Made by a program: the position numbers and the translations under genes. DNA of 64,000 nucleotides, from the NCBI GenBank assembly GCA_009193035.1, contig SWDT01000001.1, positions 1,674,001 through 1,738,000 of the forward strand. The letters are read 5' to 3'. The notes beneath the pieces were generated by a model. It made no database searches. It was not told where the DNA came from and saw only the letters and a program-made list of their open reading frames with translations. Position 1 is the first letter of the stretch. Every line of letters begins with the position of its first letter. This DNA comes from Halicephalobus mephisto (lineage: Eukaryota > Nematoda > Chromadorea > Rhabditida > Panagrolaimidae). Positions 23,701 to 35,122 of this stretch are shown piece by piece.

Positions 23701-26077
23701 GGGATCAGGCGGCTTTTCGGTCGAGTTCGCGTATTGTCTACAAAAACGAGGTGAGAAAAGACTTCTAAGACCTTAGTGCGACTAATAATCGGCTTTTAGG
23801 GATCTTACAAAAGAACAAAAACGAATACAAGGTTATTCAGGTTCTCCAATTTCAAAGGAAGTTCAATGAAAAGTTTGGAAACAATAGTTTGATTTTTATA
23901 TCGGTTTATCCATCTCTCTTCCACCGGGAAAAGGTGGAATATTTGATTCAGAAAACCCAGTGTTTATAAAAAAAGAAGGCAATTGACGTTGCTCCACTTG
24001 CGCGAAGAGAACACGTTTTAATGGCCATAAAAAAGAATAGTACATGAAATCTTTACATCAAGTACATGACGAGAGAAAAACAGACAAACTGAGTCATGGC
24101 CATGATTCATGGATCTGAATCCCTCTTGAGAAAATCTCAAGTTTTACAAGCAGGTGTTATCCCAAGTTTTGAGTGGGATCTCGGGATAATTCCTTGAATG
24201 GAAACAAGATTGCAACTTTCCCGGAGATGGGCCTCTTATCCTTCGAAAAGGTTTCTTCCTATGAGACCTAAAGAGCCACTTGAAGCCCCGAAACAACATC
24301 CTGCAAGCAAAAGACAGTGGAATAATAGTCCTATAGATCGCCAAACATGACCGGGTCTCCCGCTGTGTCCGCGACACGTTTGGCACCAACCTCAACAAAT
24401 CTCAGCTCAACAAGCTGAAAGCTATTTTCGCGCGTCTATCAAGCTAGATGAAACTTGATCTCCTTAGGCAACGAATTGGAGGACTGGGAATTCACTTTCG
24501 TTTCACTTAGGTACTTGAAACTTTAAATGTGACGTTTCTAGACTTGACACGTTTTTTTGAAATAACAATTACACTTGAGAAAACGAAGAATGCAATAGAT
24601 TTTTGTATAGAACGGAAACAGTACAAGCAAGAACAATCTAAAGAGATCAAATTACGTAAGAGCTGCATGAGTGAAAGTGTCGGGAAAATCGGGATTCAAG
24701 TACAACAAGATAACAATGGATTTTCGAAAATCTTAAGGAAAATTGGTGACAATAAATCTGGAATATGAGGCAATCTAATTTGGAATTGGCTGATGATCGC
24801 TAATTAGCCGGTGTAGGTCAAAGAAACGGAACCAGGTGTCCTTCTGTTCTTACATCGAAAGACAATAACAATAGTTTCTAATAGCCGAGGAGACTGTAAA
24901 TCTTGGAAAGGTGGTCCGGATCAAACAAGACCCGAAAGTGAGGAAGTGTACTCAAAAATTAAAGACAATCTATAGTCAAATACGGATTCAGCGGTCAAAT
25001 TAAGTCCTGCTTTTCGGCAGATCTAATTTCACTTATGAGATAATAAAGTAAGAACAAAATTTACTTCCATGGCAGCTGTTTGCCAATTCCTTGATTTTCC
25101 TGCTTTTGTATACAGCTTAAAAAAGAACAGTTTCCAATGTTTATCGAAACGCTGAGCTTTGACACTTTTGATGGACGGCTGAACCGAAGCTTATGCACCG
25201 ATCAGGACCGGTAAATCTTTTGCTCGATGGAATTACGGCAGTCGTAAATGTGGGATAAAATTATAAATCAAAAGGAAAACAGAAAAGACAAAAAGAGACA
25301 AATTGATCGCGTTGATGACAGAAGATTAATTTCACTTCGATTCTGATTTGCGGCTTTCTTCGATAATTAGTTTCGACAAATAGGAATTCCTCTGGATTAG
25401 AAGTTGAAATAATTTTTTAAAATAATCTTGACACGGATTAGTCGAGAGAACGAAACATGAATCTTGAGCAAAATGAGCAGTTGACTGTATCAATTATGTA
25501 TTCCGTCTCTTGTCCATCATTTATGTTTTTTGGATTGACAGCTGAAGAAACATATGCCTCTCTATGGAAAATCCAAGCTCAAGTCCCGCTTGATTGGCGA
25601 TAATCGGCTTAAGTTGTTAGGTTCAAATCCGAATACTCTGTCATTTCGAGACATTAAACCATTGTCATTACTTATAAGTACCTTTTGGAAGATTGTTTAT
25701 ATATTTCCTGCTTGTAAATTTTGTTACAATCCTTTCAATAGAACGTGAAGGCAGCGAGATTATCCATAAACGAAAAAATAATTCTAAACACGAGCAAAAT
25801 GGGTTAACTCTCCTTTTCCATCCGATCGAAGCTGAGATTCATTAAGAACGTGCTTCTGGAACAGGATCAGTGTTTGAATACGCACTTGCATTGCAGAGAG
25901 TACTTGAGAGAGAAGAGCCAAAGATCCAAACTGATCTACAGCGTGAAAAGGAACAGTCAAAGAGAAACTCGCCGCCGGCAAGAAGACACAAAGACAGATC
26001 TGGGTCTGAATTTTGTTTTCTATTTTCCTTGCTTTCCTGAAACAACCACCACTTGGTATTCTTTGGTCGAATTACAA
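20746..26077. other. Large gene-poor interval
   Basis: More than 5 kb between the start of the adhesion GPCR (minus) and the start of the channel gene (plus), so both promoters are probably here. I scanned both strands for exons, tRNA arms and spliced-leader RNA and found none I can support. Open frames such as 22714-22986 and 24144-24398 have no domain or splice context. Base composition is somewhat less AT-rich than in the 54-59 kb interval. Confidence 0.4.
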
Positions 26078-27571
26078 ATGACTTGGAGAAGTACAGCTAC
26101 GGCAGTAATTATCCTGCTGAAATTTATAGGTAAGATTTTTTTTGCAAATTTCACTAAAAATTGCTGGAATTGGTTCAGTATTCGTGTCATCTGATGAGAG
26201 TTCATCATGTGTGGATTCTGATTCCAAATGTTCCTTGTGGGCATCTCAAGGAGAATGCCAATCGAATGCAGTCTGGATGATGGCCAACTGTCGTCGTTCC
26301 TGCCAATCTTGTCAGGGCGGAGATAGGGCTTGGAAACTTCGTACTCAAATTGCTACTAATTACGATAATTCTACATCAAACGGGACGAAAATGGTTAATA
26401 TTGAATCTGTGAGGATTACTCATGTCGACATTGTAAGTGTTTATTCCCACAAAGGAAAATTAATAGATGAAATTCAGGACGAGACAAAGCAACTTGTCAG
26501 AGTATTTGGAAGAATGGTCATGTCCTGGAACGACTCCAAAGTGGCTTGGGATAAGGATCAGTGGGGAATCTCTTGGCTCAATTTTTACTGGATCCAAGTA
26601 TGGACACCGCAAATCGTCCAACTTAACGCGTAATTAGTCGATTACTTGGTGATAATTTTAATTGTCCATTTCCAGCCCTAATCCCCTTGCCGGATCTGTC
26701 AGTGGGAAAGTCCTTGCAGCTAACTACACCGGTCAAGTCTACATGTGGACTGATTTCAGCTTTGTTGCTCCTTACAACTTTGCTTACGAGGATTACCCGA
26801 ATGATTACCAGAAAATCTGTTACAAGTTCGACGATAAGAGATACTTCAGCGTCAGATTCAAGGTTTCTCCGAAGGTGAAGAGTAAACAACATGAATCCAT
26901 TTCGGAAGCTCATATCAGTGGATGGAACTTTGAGGACTTGGATGTCACGGACAGCAAATACGTCATACAGGTCGTTGGAAACTGGAAACAAGACCCTTTC
27001 GATGTCCAGACGAATAATTGTGAACTTTGCATCGGTCTCAGACGGAATGCCGCTTACTATGTTACAGAAATGTTGTTGCCATCCCTGATCACCACTGCCT
27101 TAACTTTGAGCTCTGTTGTGTTCCATCTGACAAAGACCCAACCGGTCATTCTAGCTTTCTCCATCGTGTCTCAGTTGTTGGGGTTATTGCTGATTAGCTC
27201 AAGACTTCCTACTTACATTACAGAGACCCCAACCATCCGTGAGTTACTCTACAATGAATTAATTGTAATAACAACTTACAGTGAAATTCGCCGGGTTCAA
27301 CTTATTTGTGACATCAATGCTGTTCATTACCGTCCTTGTCCTCAGAAAGATGGCGTTGTCGACTTCTACTTTACCTCCTCCTCATTTCATCACTTCTTTG
27401 ATGAACTTCACCGATAAGTTCCTTCCTTTCAAAACGGCTCCCGAGAAAGATGGAGAAGAAAGCGAACAGCACGGTCCTTATGCCCATGTAGCTTACACCT
27501 TGAATAATCTCATTTTCGCTCTGTTCTTCTTAGTTTATATTGTTGCCATCGCCTTTTCTTTCTTACTCTAA
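26078..27571 (+). CDS. Pentameric ligand-gated ion channel with N-terminal ShKT domain
   Basis: Exons 26078-26129, 26179-26432, 26478-26629, 26676-27238 and 27282-27571 sum to 1311 nt, 436 aa. After a signal peptide (WRSTATAVIILLKFIVFVSS) comes a complete six-cysteine ShKT module (CVDSDSKCSLWASQG, MMANCRRSCQSC). The channel ligand-binding domain then shows RVFGRMVMSWND, a WDKDQWG loop and WTPQIVQLNAPNP. The loop that normally reads C-X13-C with FPFDxQxC here reads YPNDYQKIC, and no cysteine stands at the usual first position, so the classic disulfide is absent or rearranged. A CELC pair precedes the membrane part. Spans: TM1 YYVTEMLLPSLITTALTL, TM2 TQPVILAFSIVSQLLGLLLI, TM3 FAGFNLFVTSMLFITVLVL, TM4 LIFALFFLVYIVAIAFSF. 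TM2 gives no clear anion-type PAR signature. Ligand and ion selectivity cannot be read. AATAAA at 27612-27617. Confidence 0.85.
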
Positions 27572-28226
27572 ATAACGTTAAATAACAATAATACGTGTTT
27601 TTGTACATAAGAATAAATTAGTTAATATTCGCCAAAACGTATTCATCATGTTCTATTGTAATCAATCATTCTTAATAATTTTGAAAACAAAAGGTTAAAA
27701 TCTCACTTGAATTAAAAAATATCTCATTTTATTTACACGAATCATATTGTAAAATGCAAAACGAACTCTTGATGCGAAATCCTTGACAATTATAAGTTGA
27801 TTTTTCCCCAAATACGAATGGAAATTCAGGTCAGAAACAACTTAAGAGAGTTCATGATTGAAATTATTTTACTTGTATTCTACAACTGCTATATATGCTT
27901 GATGGTGATAAATCTTCCGTAAGAGAAGTATTCTATCGTTTAAATTCCGTGGAAGAATATAAACCATATTGCAACCCGTAATAAAGTGCATTAGTCATAC
28001 TTTATTATGATCGGTTATTTTGGCTGAATTTTGAAACACACATCAACATGGATCTCATTTGGATCAGAAATAGAACTCATTTTACTTACATAGGTGAAAA
28101 TTCGTTAATCCTCACATTTCTATCACAAAGTGAACACAACTTATTGGGCTGACGTGAATCATACACAATCGAATTTATAAACCGAGGCAAATAGGAAGAG
28201 AAAATCAGTGTGATTTCGACATAATC
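27572..28226. other. Intergenic, channel to secreted-protein gene
   Basis: About 650 nt, AT-rich. It holds a polyadenylation signal for the channel at 27612 and presumably the promoter of the gene at 28227. Nothing else seen. Confidence 0.5.
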
Positions 28227-29309
28227 ATGAATCGACAGGTTTTTTCAATTTTATTTTTTGCCGGGATTTCCTGCATTTCCTTTGCTTATGATCCATTTAT
28301 GCCCTTGAAAAGAACGGATGTGGAAGCATTGAATGCCGGACCGTTGAGTCCTGAACAGATTGATATTATGGACAATATGAACTACCTGTTATCACACCCT
28401 AAGACTTCGACGTTATCAGATGTCCACAGTAACTGGCAGGAATTAAAGAATACTCTTCCAAAAAATACTACAGTAAGAACTGTGTTATATTTCTCAATAG
28501 TTCAACTAACCTTTGCTTTTAGGATATCATAAATGATTGGGAAGAGAGAAGAGACGAGTTATTGAGACCAGTTCTGGACCAACTCGAAGAGATTATTCGA
28601 GATACAGATGACGAGTATGCGATTCAAGTATTTGATGAATTTAGAGACGCCTCTACAAGTCTAGCCTCTGGTGAGAACATCCCAAACATTACTCTATCAC
28701 AATATGCAGCTCTCCAACAACAATCTTTCAGTCATTTGGCCAATTATTCGGACATTTACATGAATGTTCTTACAAATTTATCTATGGAGTTTGCGAATGT
28801 AAATTTTGTTGTCACTCTTTCTTTAGTTTGCATTAAGTAATTTCCAGAGAACATTCGATACTAGAAATGTATCAAACTGGTTCACCGAGCTCTCTGCTAT
28901 TGGTCCAAAGATTAGTTCCAAGCTCAATGAGGTAGAGTTTGATTTTTTTGTATTCTTTACTGGAATGCATTATTGTCTTCAGACTCTCTTCACAATGGAA
29001 GAACAGTTAGCCGACTTCAAAGATAAGCTGGAAAACGTGACTGCTGCAATTAGACGACGCGCACATGACCTGTGGGACAAAACGAAAGAAGCCGCTTCAA
29101 ACTTCAGAAACAACACCATCGAATGGATTCATGATGAACATCCAGAAGTTGAGAGCACCTGGGGAAAGGTCAAATCCGGATTCAGGGAATTTGGGAACAA
29201 AGTCAAGAGTGGGTGGAACAGTTTCCTCGATCTCTTCAGGTCGAAACCGGAAGAAATTACAACAACTCCATCATCAATCTATGACGATAGCCGTTTCCCT
29301 GCTCAATGA
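28227..29309 (+). CDS. Secreted helical protein of unknown function
   Basis: Four exons (28227-28472, 28523-28798, 28848-28931, 28983-29309) sum to 933 nt, 310 aa. The N-terminus is a clear signal peptide (NRQVFSILFFAGISCISFA) and no other membrane span is present, so secretion is expected. The mature part has no cysteines that I can see outside the signal region. It is rich in charged and amide residues and predicted mostly helical, for example RRDELLRPVLDQLEEIIRD and MEEQLADFKDKLENVTAAIR. Several NxS/T sites occur (ITLSQ region, LTNLS, NNTIEW). The last 100 residues are basic with Trp and Gly (WGKVKSGFREFGNKVKSGW) and a Thr-rich end. It is loosely reminiscent of nematode secreted helical families such as SXP/RAL-2 but I cannot assign it. 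AATAAA at 29326-29331. Confidence 0.75.
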
Positions 29310-29815
29310 TTTCTCAATATTTAAAAATAAACGGTATCTTATAGAAAGCAAAATCCAATGCTGAAATCCATTTTCCACCTTGGTTCACTTGGGAGCTTTT
29401 CGAGAAAATACACAGCCCCTCCCAAGGACCGGCGTATCAGTACAGAATCACTCCTGTGATGTCAGTAGCATTCGGGCCGATTGAACTGTCGAAAGATTGC
29501 GAATTTCGCAATACTTGTTGTTTTTGAATACGTGGAGGGCACAATTACAAATAGCCTTGTGCGCGCGTCTTTGGCTTTTTGGGATGACTGAAAACGCTTT
29601 CTGGTTTAACTTTGCTTTCGTTCGTGTGCTCATATTTCGTTATCGCCACGCCCATGCTACTTTGCTTGTTATAGAAACAAGCCGTCATCATTCAGTCTTC
29701 TACTCATTCCTCTTTGCTTTTAAAAGGCGCCATCCAGCTGGCACACTTGGTTGCTACCGCCACGAGCAATCCAGAAGATAAATCCCCTCCTGATAACTCT
29801 GCTCCAATCGTGACA
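29310..29815. other. Intergenic, upstream of nicotinamidase
   Basis: About 500 nt, promoter region of the next gene. The frame of the nicotinamidase first exon stays open leftwards to about 29714 but without an ATG, so an extra 5' exon spliced near 29726 (TTTTAAAAG acceptor-like) is possible and could add a different N-terminus. Confidence 0.45.
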
Positions 29816-31103
29816 ATGCCGACGAATGAAGAACAACCTATGATTGCCCTTAGTTCCCCGGGCATGACCTTTGTTGATTTCACCGCTTTGATGTGTTCAA
29901 TGGTCTCAGATATTAATTCTGTTCCGCAGTGGGAGTTGAAGAGACTCTTCGACCTTTTTGATGTCGTAAGTTATTGTTAAATAAGTTTAAGTTTATAATT
30001 TTCTTAGGATGGTGATGGTAAACTTTCTGCCGTCGAGAGCAGTGCATTGAACCGTGTGATTATCGATGAAGTCAATTGCCTCAAATGCGCCCTTATTGTG
30101 GTAGACTTTCAGAATGACTTTGTCAATGGTTCTCTGGCTATTAAGGTTGGTTTCAAGCTTAATCGAACGGAAATGCTTGTTTTCGTCTAGCATGTGACCG
30201 ATCTAAGAACTGGAAATTGTAATTTCAGAGAGGACCCGCTCAGCAAGATCCCCATGATGCTCTTGTACCTCTCAATCGTCTTCTTCAAGGAACCAAGTTT
30301 GACCTGGTCATTTATACTCAAGATTGGCATCCGGCCAATCATATATCCTTCTATGAACATTGTAGGAATCCTGATCGATGTCTAAGGCCAGAGGATAAGA
30401 TCCGAAAGCTTCGACCGTTTGATACAGTTAACTTTGAAGTCCCCAAGTGTCTTCAAGTACTTTATCCCGCTCATTGTCTTCAGAATTCCTGGGGAGCTGA
30501 GCTTTCTCCTCATTTAATTCGTGTACCTTCGGCCAGATTTATCCGAAAAGGGTTAAACGTCTACGTCGATTCTTATTCTGCTTTTTCTGATAATAACGGG
30601 GAGAATAAGTATGTTTTTCTCTTATTTCGAGATTAATGATTATTTAGAAGTGAACTGGCAATGCTACTTCGGTCAGAAGGAATCGATGGGGTTTTCATTT
30701 GTGGACTGGCTTACGAGATTTGTGTTGCTGCAACAACTCGAGAAGCGAGTAAACTTGGGTTTTTGACAGCTTTGATCTCAGACTGCAGGTGAGTGTTTTT
30801 AAACTAAATGATATCAAATATCCGTCTAGTCTGGATTTTATCTACGATGTAACAAATCTTTTTTCCAGCAAAGGACTTGATGCCGATAAGATCAGCGAGA
30901 CTAATATTGAGTTGTCGGGAAGGAACGTAGCCATTGTCGAGTCTCATGTTGCTGAGCAATTTCCTCGAGCCCGGAAGGTCCCCTGGAAATGGATCTGCCA
31001 ACTCTCTGGGTTAGCAGGTAATAACAGCGATATCGGCACAATCAGATCTTCCACCCCTGCTGAGATTAACGGATCTTTGGCTCAAGACGGAATTAAAGTA
31101 TAA
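29816..31103 (+). CDS. pnc-1: Nicotinamidase with EF-hand (PNC-1 type)
   Basis: Nicotinamidase hydrolyses nicotinamide to nicotinic acid and ammonia in NAD+ salvage. Exons 29816-29965, 30008-30145, 30229-30608, 30648-30788 and 30869-31103 give 1044 nt, 347 aa. The first 65 residues carry a canonical EF-hand loop (DVDGDGKLSAVE, Ca ligands at positions 1, 3, 5, 7, 9 and 12), as in nematode PNC-1. The isochorismatase fold follows, with the catalytic Asp in IVVDFQNDF, metal ligands in YTQDWHPANHISFYEH, the conserved PAHCLQNSWGAEL, Lys in FIRKGLNVYVDSYSAFSDN and the nucleophilic Cys in GLAYEICVAATT. The C-terminal 75 residues are an extension after the catalytic domain. The ATG at 29816 is the first in frame after the last likely upstream acceptor; an alternative longer N-terminus is possible. 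AATAAA at 31214-31219. Confidence 0.93.
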
Positions 31104-31517
31104 GTTTTCACCTCCACGAGCTGCATTATTTTATTCCACCATCACTGTTTCCGAGCTTTAATTGTCTAATACAAATCGTGTAATTCAAAGAAAACGATAA
31201 AGTTTAGAAATCCAATAAAATAAAGAATCAAAGACTTTATAGCGGAGGATCTGTCCGTCTCCAGAAAAGAGTCGGTCATTCTCGGAGGAAGGCGTTATTC
31301 AAGTGAAACCGCAATAAGAATTCCGCCATGACCTAGTCTTGGAGACGTGAGGTCAGGCATCAAACCGCGCGTTTTTCTTTTTTGGGGATAATAACGTCAC
31401 TTTCTTCCTTTTCAAAACTTAAATTTATTCAGCCGATTTTACTTGACACTTTATGTTTGGTTTCTCTCCAGGATTAATATATTTCTTTCTGGAGTAGATA
31501 TTTAGAAATTTGATTTT
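31104..31517. other. Intergenic, nicotinamidase to PTR gene
   Basis: About 410 nt with the nicotinamidase polyadenylation signal and probably the promoter of the next gene. No other feature seen. Confidence 0.5.
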
Positions 31518-34500
31518 ATGTCGACTACAAACGGTTTCGATTACTATGGTCAGAAGTTGGAGCACTACTTCTCGACCATCTTTCGTCGATATGGAGTTTT
31601 TGTTGGAAAACACCCGGGGATTGTATTGATGTTGTCACTCCTTGGAGTGGTACTAGCTCTACCTGGATTTGCGTTTATTAGAATTAACTTGGATTTGTAT
31701 AAGTTGTTTGTGCCATTAGATGCTCCAGTTAGAACGGAATTTGAAAGACAGCAGACTTACAACCGGATTCCTCAAGGAGATTTGGATTATATCCCGCATT
31801 TGCCAAAGCACAAACCTGACAGATTTCCAAAGAGTAGTGGATTTGAGAATTTCACTAATCAATTATCTGAATTAACGGAACTTGAAGAACATAGACGATC
31901 AAAACGAGGTGAATTTTTTTTAGAAAATGTAATTTCCGAATTCTTCCAGGGGTCCCTATACATACAGACATTCTTCGCTTCTATGTTGTCCATGAAGATT
32001 ACCAGAATCTTCTCGACAGCAAGATCCTCGGTCTCTTGTGGAATTACACGAATGAAATGATGTCTGTGCACGCCAACTACAAAGGAATCGATTATCCTTT
32101 CGAGGCCTTCTGTAAAAAAGAAAATGGTCATAAGGTAGTCCAGACATTGCGTGAGCATTAAAATTAAAACTTACGCTTTTAGAAGTGCACGAACCATTTG
32201 AATGTCTGGTTAAAACATGCAGAAAATCTCTTCAAATCTGGAGGCAGCAGAACGAATCCGAATTTACAACTTTCTTACCCGGTTATGTATCTCTTCAATC
32301 GACCGAAGGACATAGGCAATGTCAGTCAATTGCAATAATTAGCAAACATATAACTCAGTAGAATCTTCCAGAATTTATCGGAAGATTTTGAAATTCTCGA
32401 AAACCCCATAGAATTTTAGAACATTTCAGAATTCGGCGGAAACTTATAATAGTTGAAATCTTGCATTTTGGAAATTCCAAGAGAATTTAGGAAATTAGTA
32501 TTTAAAAATTCCGTAAAAACACTTATTTTGGTAGTTTACACTGATATGAGTAATTTTCAGATCATCTATGGGGTAGATGTTCAAGGAGAGAAACACGAAA
32601 TCACTGGGGCTCGAGTTCTGACCCTTCATTGGTTGATTAATTTCCCATTGGAGGGAAACAACATGAAGGCCTATTTGGCGTTCCGAGAAAGCTGTAATGA
32701 ATTCTGGGAAAAGAAAACGGAAGAATCTCATATCAAATTCATTCCTCATAAGTTTGTCACGTACTTTATATAAATTACTAATGGGATTTGCTTTTCAGCG
32801 ATAAGGCCATGGATGATGAACTTCGGTTGATCATTGAAGGGGCCATCCCCTTCGCCATTCCCGCTACTATTCAACTCATGCTCTTCGTTTGGTTTACGAA
32901 TTTGGCCAAAGACAAAAGAAAGTAAGAACTCAATTTTACTATGATCGAATTCCGTAAAAGCTTCCGAATTCTTTTGAAATTTAATGAGATGTTCTAAATT
33001 CTTAGAGAATCTCATTGAAATTACTAGAATCAAGATTCAAAAATAGAAATTCTGGAGATTTCTAGAACGATTCCGAGATTTGTGTCGAAACAATTTTGTA
33101 TCAACACATTTCCGTTTCTGTAATGGTGTATTTTAAATATCGGTTTCAGATCCAAACCAGGAGAAGCTTATCTCGGGGTAATCAGCGTCTGTTTAGCGTT
33201 GGTAACCGCTTTAGGAATCGCCTTCTACATAGGAATCCCATTTAACCCCGTGGCCAGTACCATGCCGTTCCTCATTCTCGCAGTAGGAGTTGATGATGAT
33301 TTCCTCCTGCTCGGGTCCTGGAGAATGACTGATCCCAAAGACTCTCTGGAAAAAAGAATGGGTCAAATGATGGAAGATGCTGGGATTAGCATTACTGTAA
33401 CTTCTTTGACGAATTTCGGGTGCTTTGCCTTAGGCTACTGGCTTTCCCCGACCCCTGCTGTTGCGGATTTTTGTACATTGACTGCTATTGGGATGCTGAT
33501 GGATTACGCCTATCAGATTACCTTCTTCCCTGCTATTATAATCTACGGAGCTAGAAGAGAAAATGAAGGAGGAATCATTGCTTATTTCCCTTGTTGTCGT
33601 TGCAAGAAATCCCCAACCACCGAAGAAATAACCGAGGCTCAGAGAAATCAAAACTATCATGAACGTTGGTTTTCTTCACTAAAGGACGAAAAATGATTTA
33701 TAATTTCAGCAACATTGATGCATCGTTTATTCAGAGACAAGTGGGGACCATTCATCCTGAAACCCAAAGTCAAAGCGGTCAGCTGGCTTCTGTTTGTCAT
33801 CTACATTGGAGTCAGCTTCTGGGGATGTATCAATATGCGTGTCAACATTTCCCCCCACAAATACATTCGCGATACGTCCCCTATTCAGACTTTTGTGTAC
33901 CTTGCAGGTAACTTTTAAATTCATCTATTTTGTAATATTGTTGGTTTTGCAAAAAGTCATTCGTACGGATCATTTTTAGACAAATATATCTGGGCGGATA
34001 ACGTCATGCCTACTTTCCATGTTATGGCCCCACCGGATTTCCGAAACCTAACTCAGAGAACACGATTCAATGAACTTATTTTTAGACTCGAAAATACACA
34101 ATACAGTATCGGAAGAGTTTCTACTAATCTTTGGCTTTGGGAGTATCAGGGATTTCTGAACGACTTTCCTGAAGTCAAATATGAGCAAGATTTCTACAAT
34201 AGAAGATATTTGAAGAACTTTTTCGATCAATTTGATTACCAGCAACTCAGAGGTAAGAACAAGTTGATGGATAGAAATGATAAGTAATTCAGGAATGGTT
34301 AAAATTGATGACAAGGTTCCAAATGGCGAGCCTTGTATCAAAGCCTTCACTTTCCAAACCAGCTTTTACGGTCTGAACTCCTGGGATAAAAGACAAGCTG
34401 AGCTTTTCCATTGGAGAGATATCTTGAAGGAATTCCCTGAATTTGATGTCTTCCTCGCAGGGATCTTCTCCCCCTTCTTGATTGACCAAAGACACACCAT

Positions 34501-35122
34501 TGCCCCCTCAAGTATGCAGACCATAGGGGCTGCTATCGTCGTAATGGCGATAATGTGTATTTTCTTCCTTCCCAACAAGGTTCTTTATAATATAAAATGC
34601 AAAAAACATTCAATTCTTCCAGCTCTCCATCTTCGTCATGTGTTCTTCACTCATCACTATATCTACTGGAGTTTGCGGGTTCTTGACACATTTGGGAAGC
34701 GACTTGGATTCAGTCTCAATGGGATGCATTGTCATGGCCATTGGATTGGCAGTAGACTTTAGTGTCCACATTTGTCACAAGTACCATGGATCGAGTAAGG
34801 AGACTCCTGATGAAAAAGTGAGTAATTCCAAGGACAAAAAGAGGATTAGAGACAAAATAAAAGAGTACTTCAGGTTATTGACACCCTTTCTATTGTTGGA
34901 TATCCTGTTCTGCAAGCCGGTTCATCAACACTGTGGGCAATGACAACACTTCCTTTGATTCCTGCTTATCTCGTCAGAGTATTTGTTCAGACAGTTATTC
35001 TGGTCAATATTTTCGGCATGATGCACGCACTTCTCTGGCTCCCCCAGTTCATCTCAGCCCTGGATTCTATGACTAGGACCCCAAGAAGATTCCTCAGCTA
35101 CGAGAAAAACAGAAAGGAGTAA
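31518..35122 (+). CDS. Patched-related (PTR) RND-type membrane protein
   Basis: PTR proteins are multi-span relatives of Patched, greatly expanded in nematodes, with roles in moulting, cuticle and trafficking of lipids or sterols; the exact cargo is unknown. Eleven exons: 31518-31908, 31950-32134, 32183-32320, 32561-32751, 32799-32921, 33150-33664, 33710-33907, 33980-34252, 34293-34579, 34623-34817 and 34874-35122. They sum to 2745 nt, 914 aa, a usual PTR length. TM1 (GIVLMLSLLGVVLALPGFAF) is followed by a large luminal loop, then the sterol-sensing region with FAIPATIQLMLFVWF, NPVASTMPFLILAVGVDDD, the TM5-TM6 hairpin and FPAIIIYGARR. The second half repeats the plan with TIGAAIVVMAIMCIFFLP, MGCIVMAIGLAVDFSVHICH and the PTR-typical SIVGYPVLQAGSSTLW. 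Two introns (32321-32560 and 32922-33149) are longer and hold fuzzy repeats. Which nematode ptr gene this matches cannot be decided by eye. Confidence 0.92.

Noticed and set aside
25560..25640. GGTTCAAATCC, like a tRNA T-arm
   Set aside because: No matching acceptor stem, D-arm or anticodon arm upstream.
34800..34945. Possible frameshift near the 3' end of the PTR gene
   Set aside because: Explained by a normal intron at 34818-34873 (GTGAGT...TTCAG) that restores the conserved GYPVLQAGSS segment.
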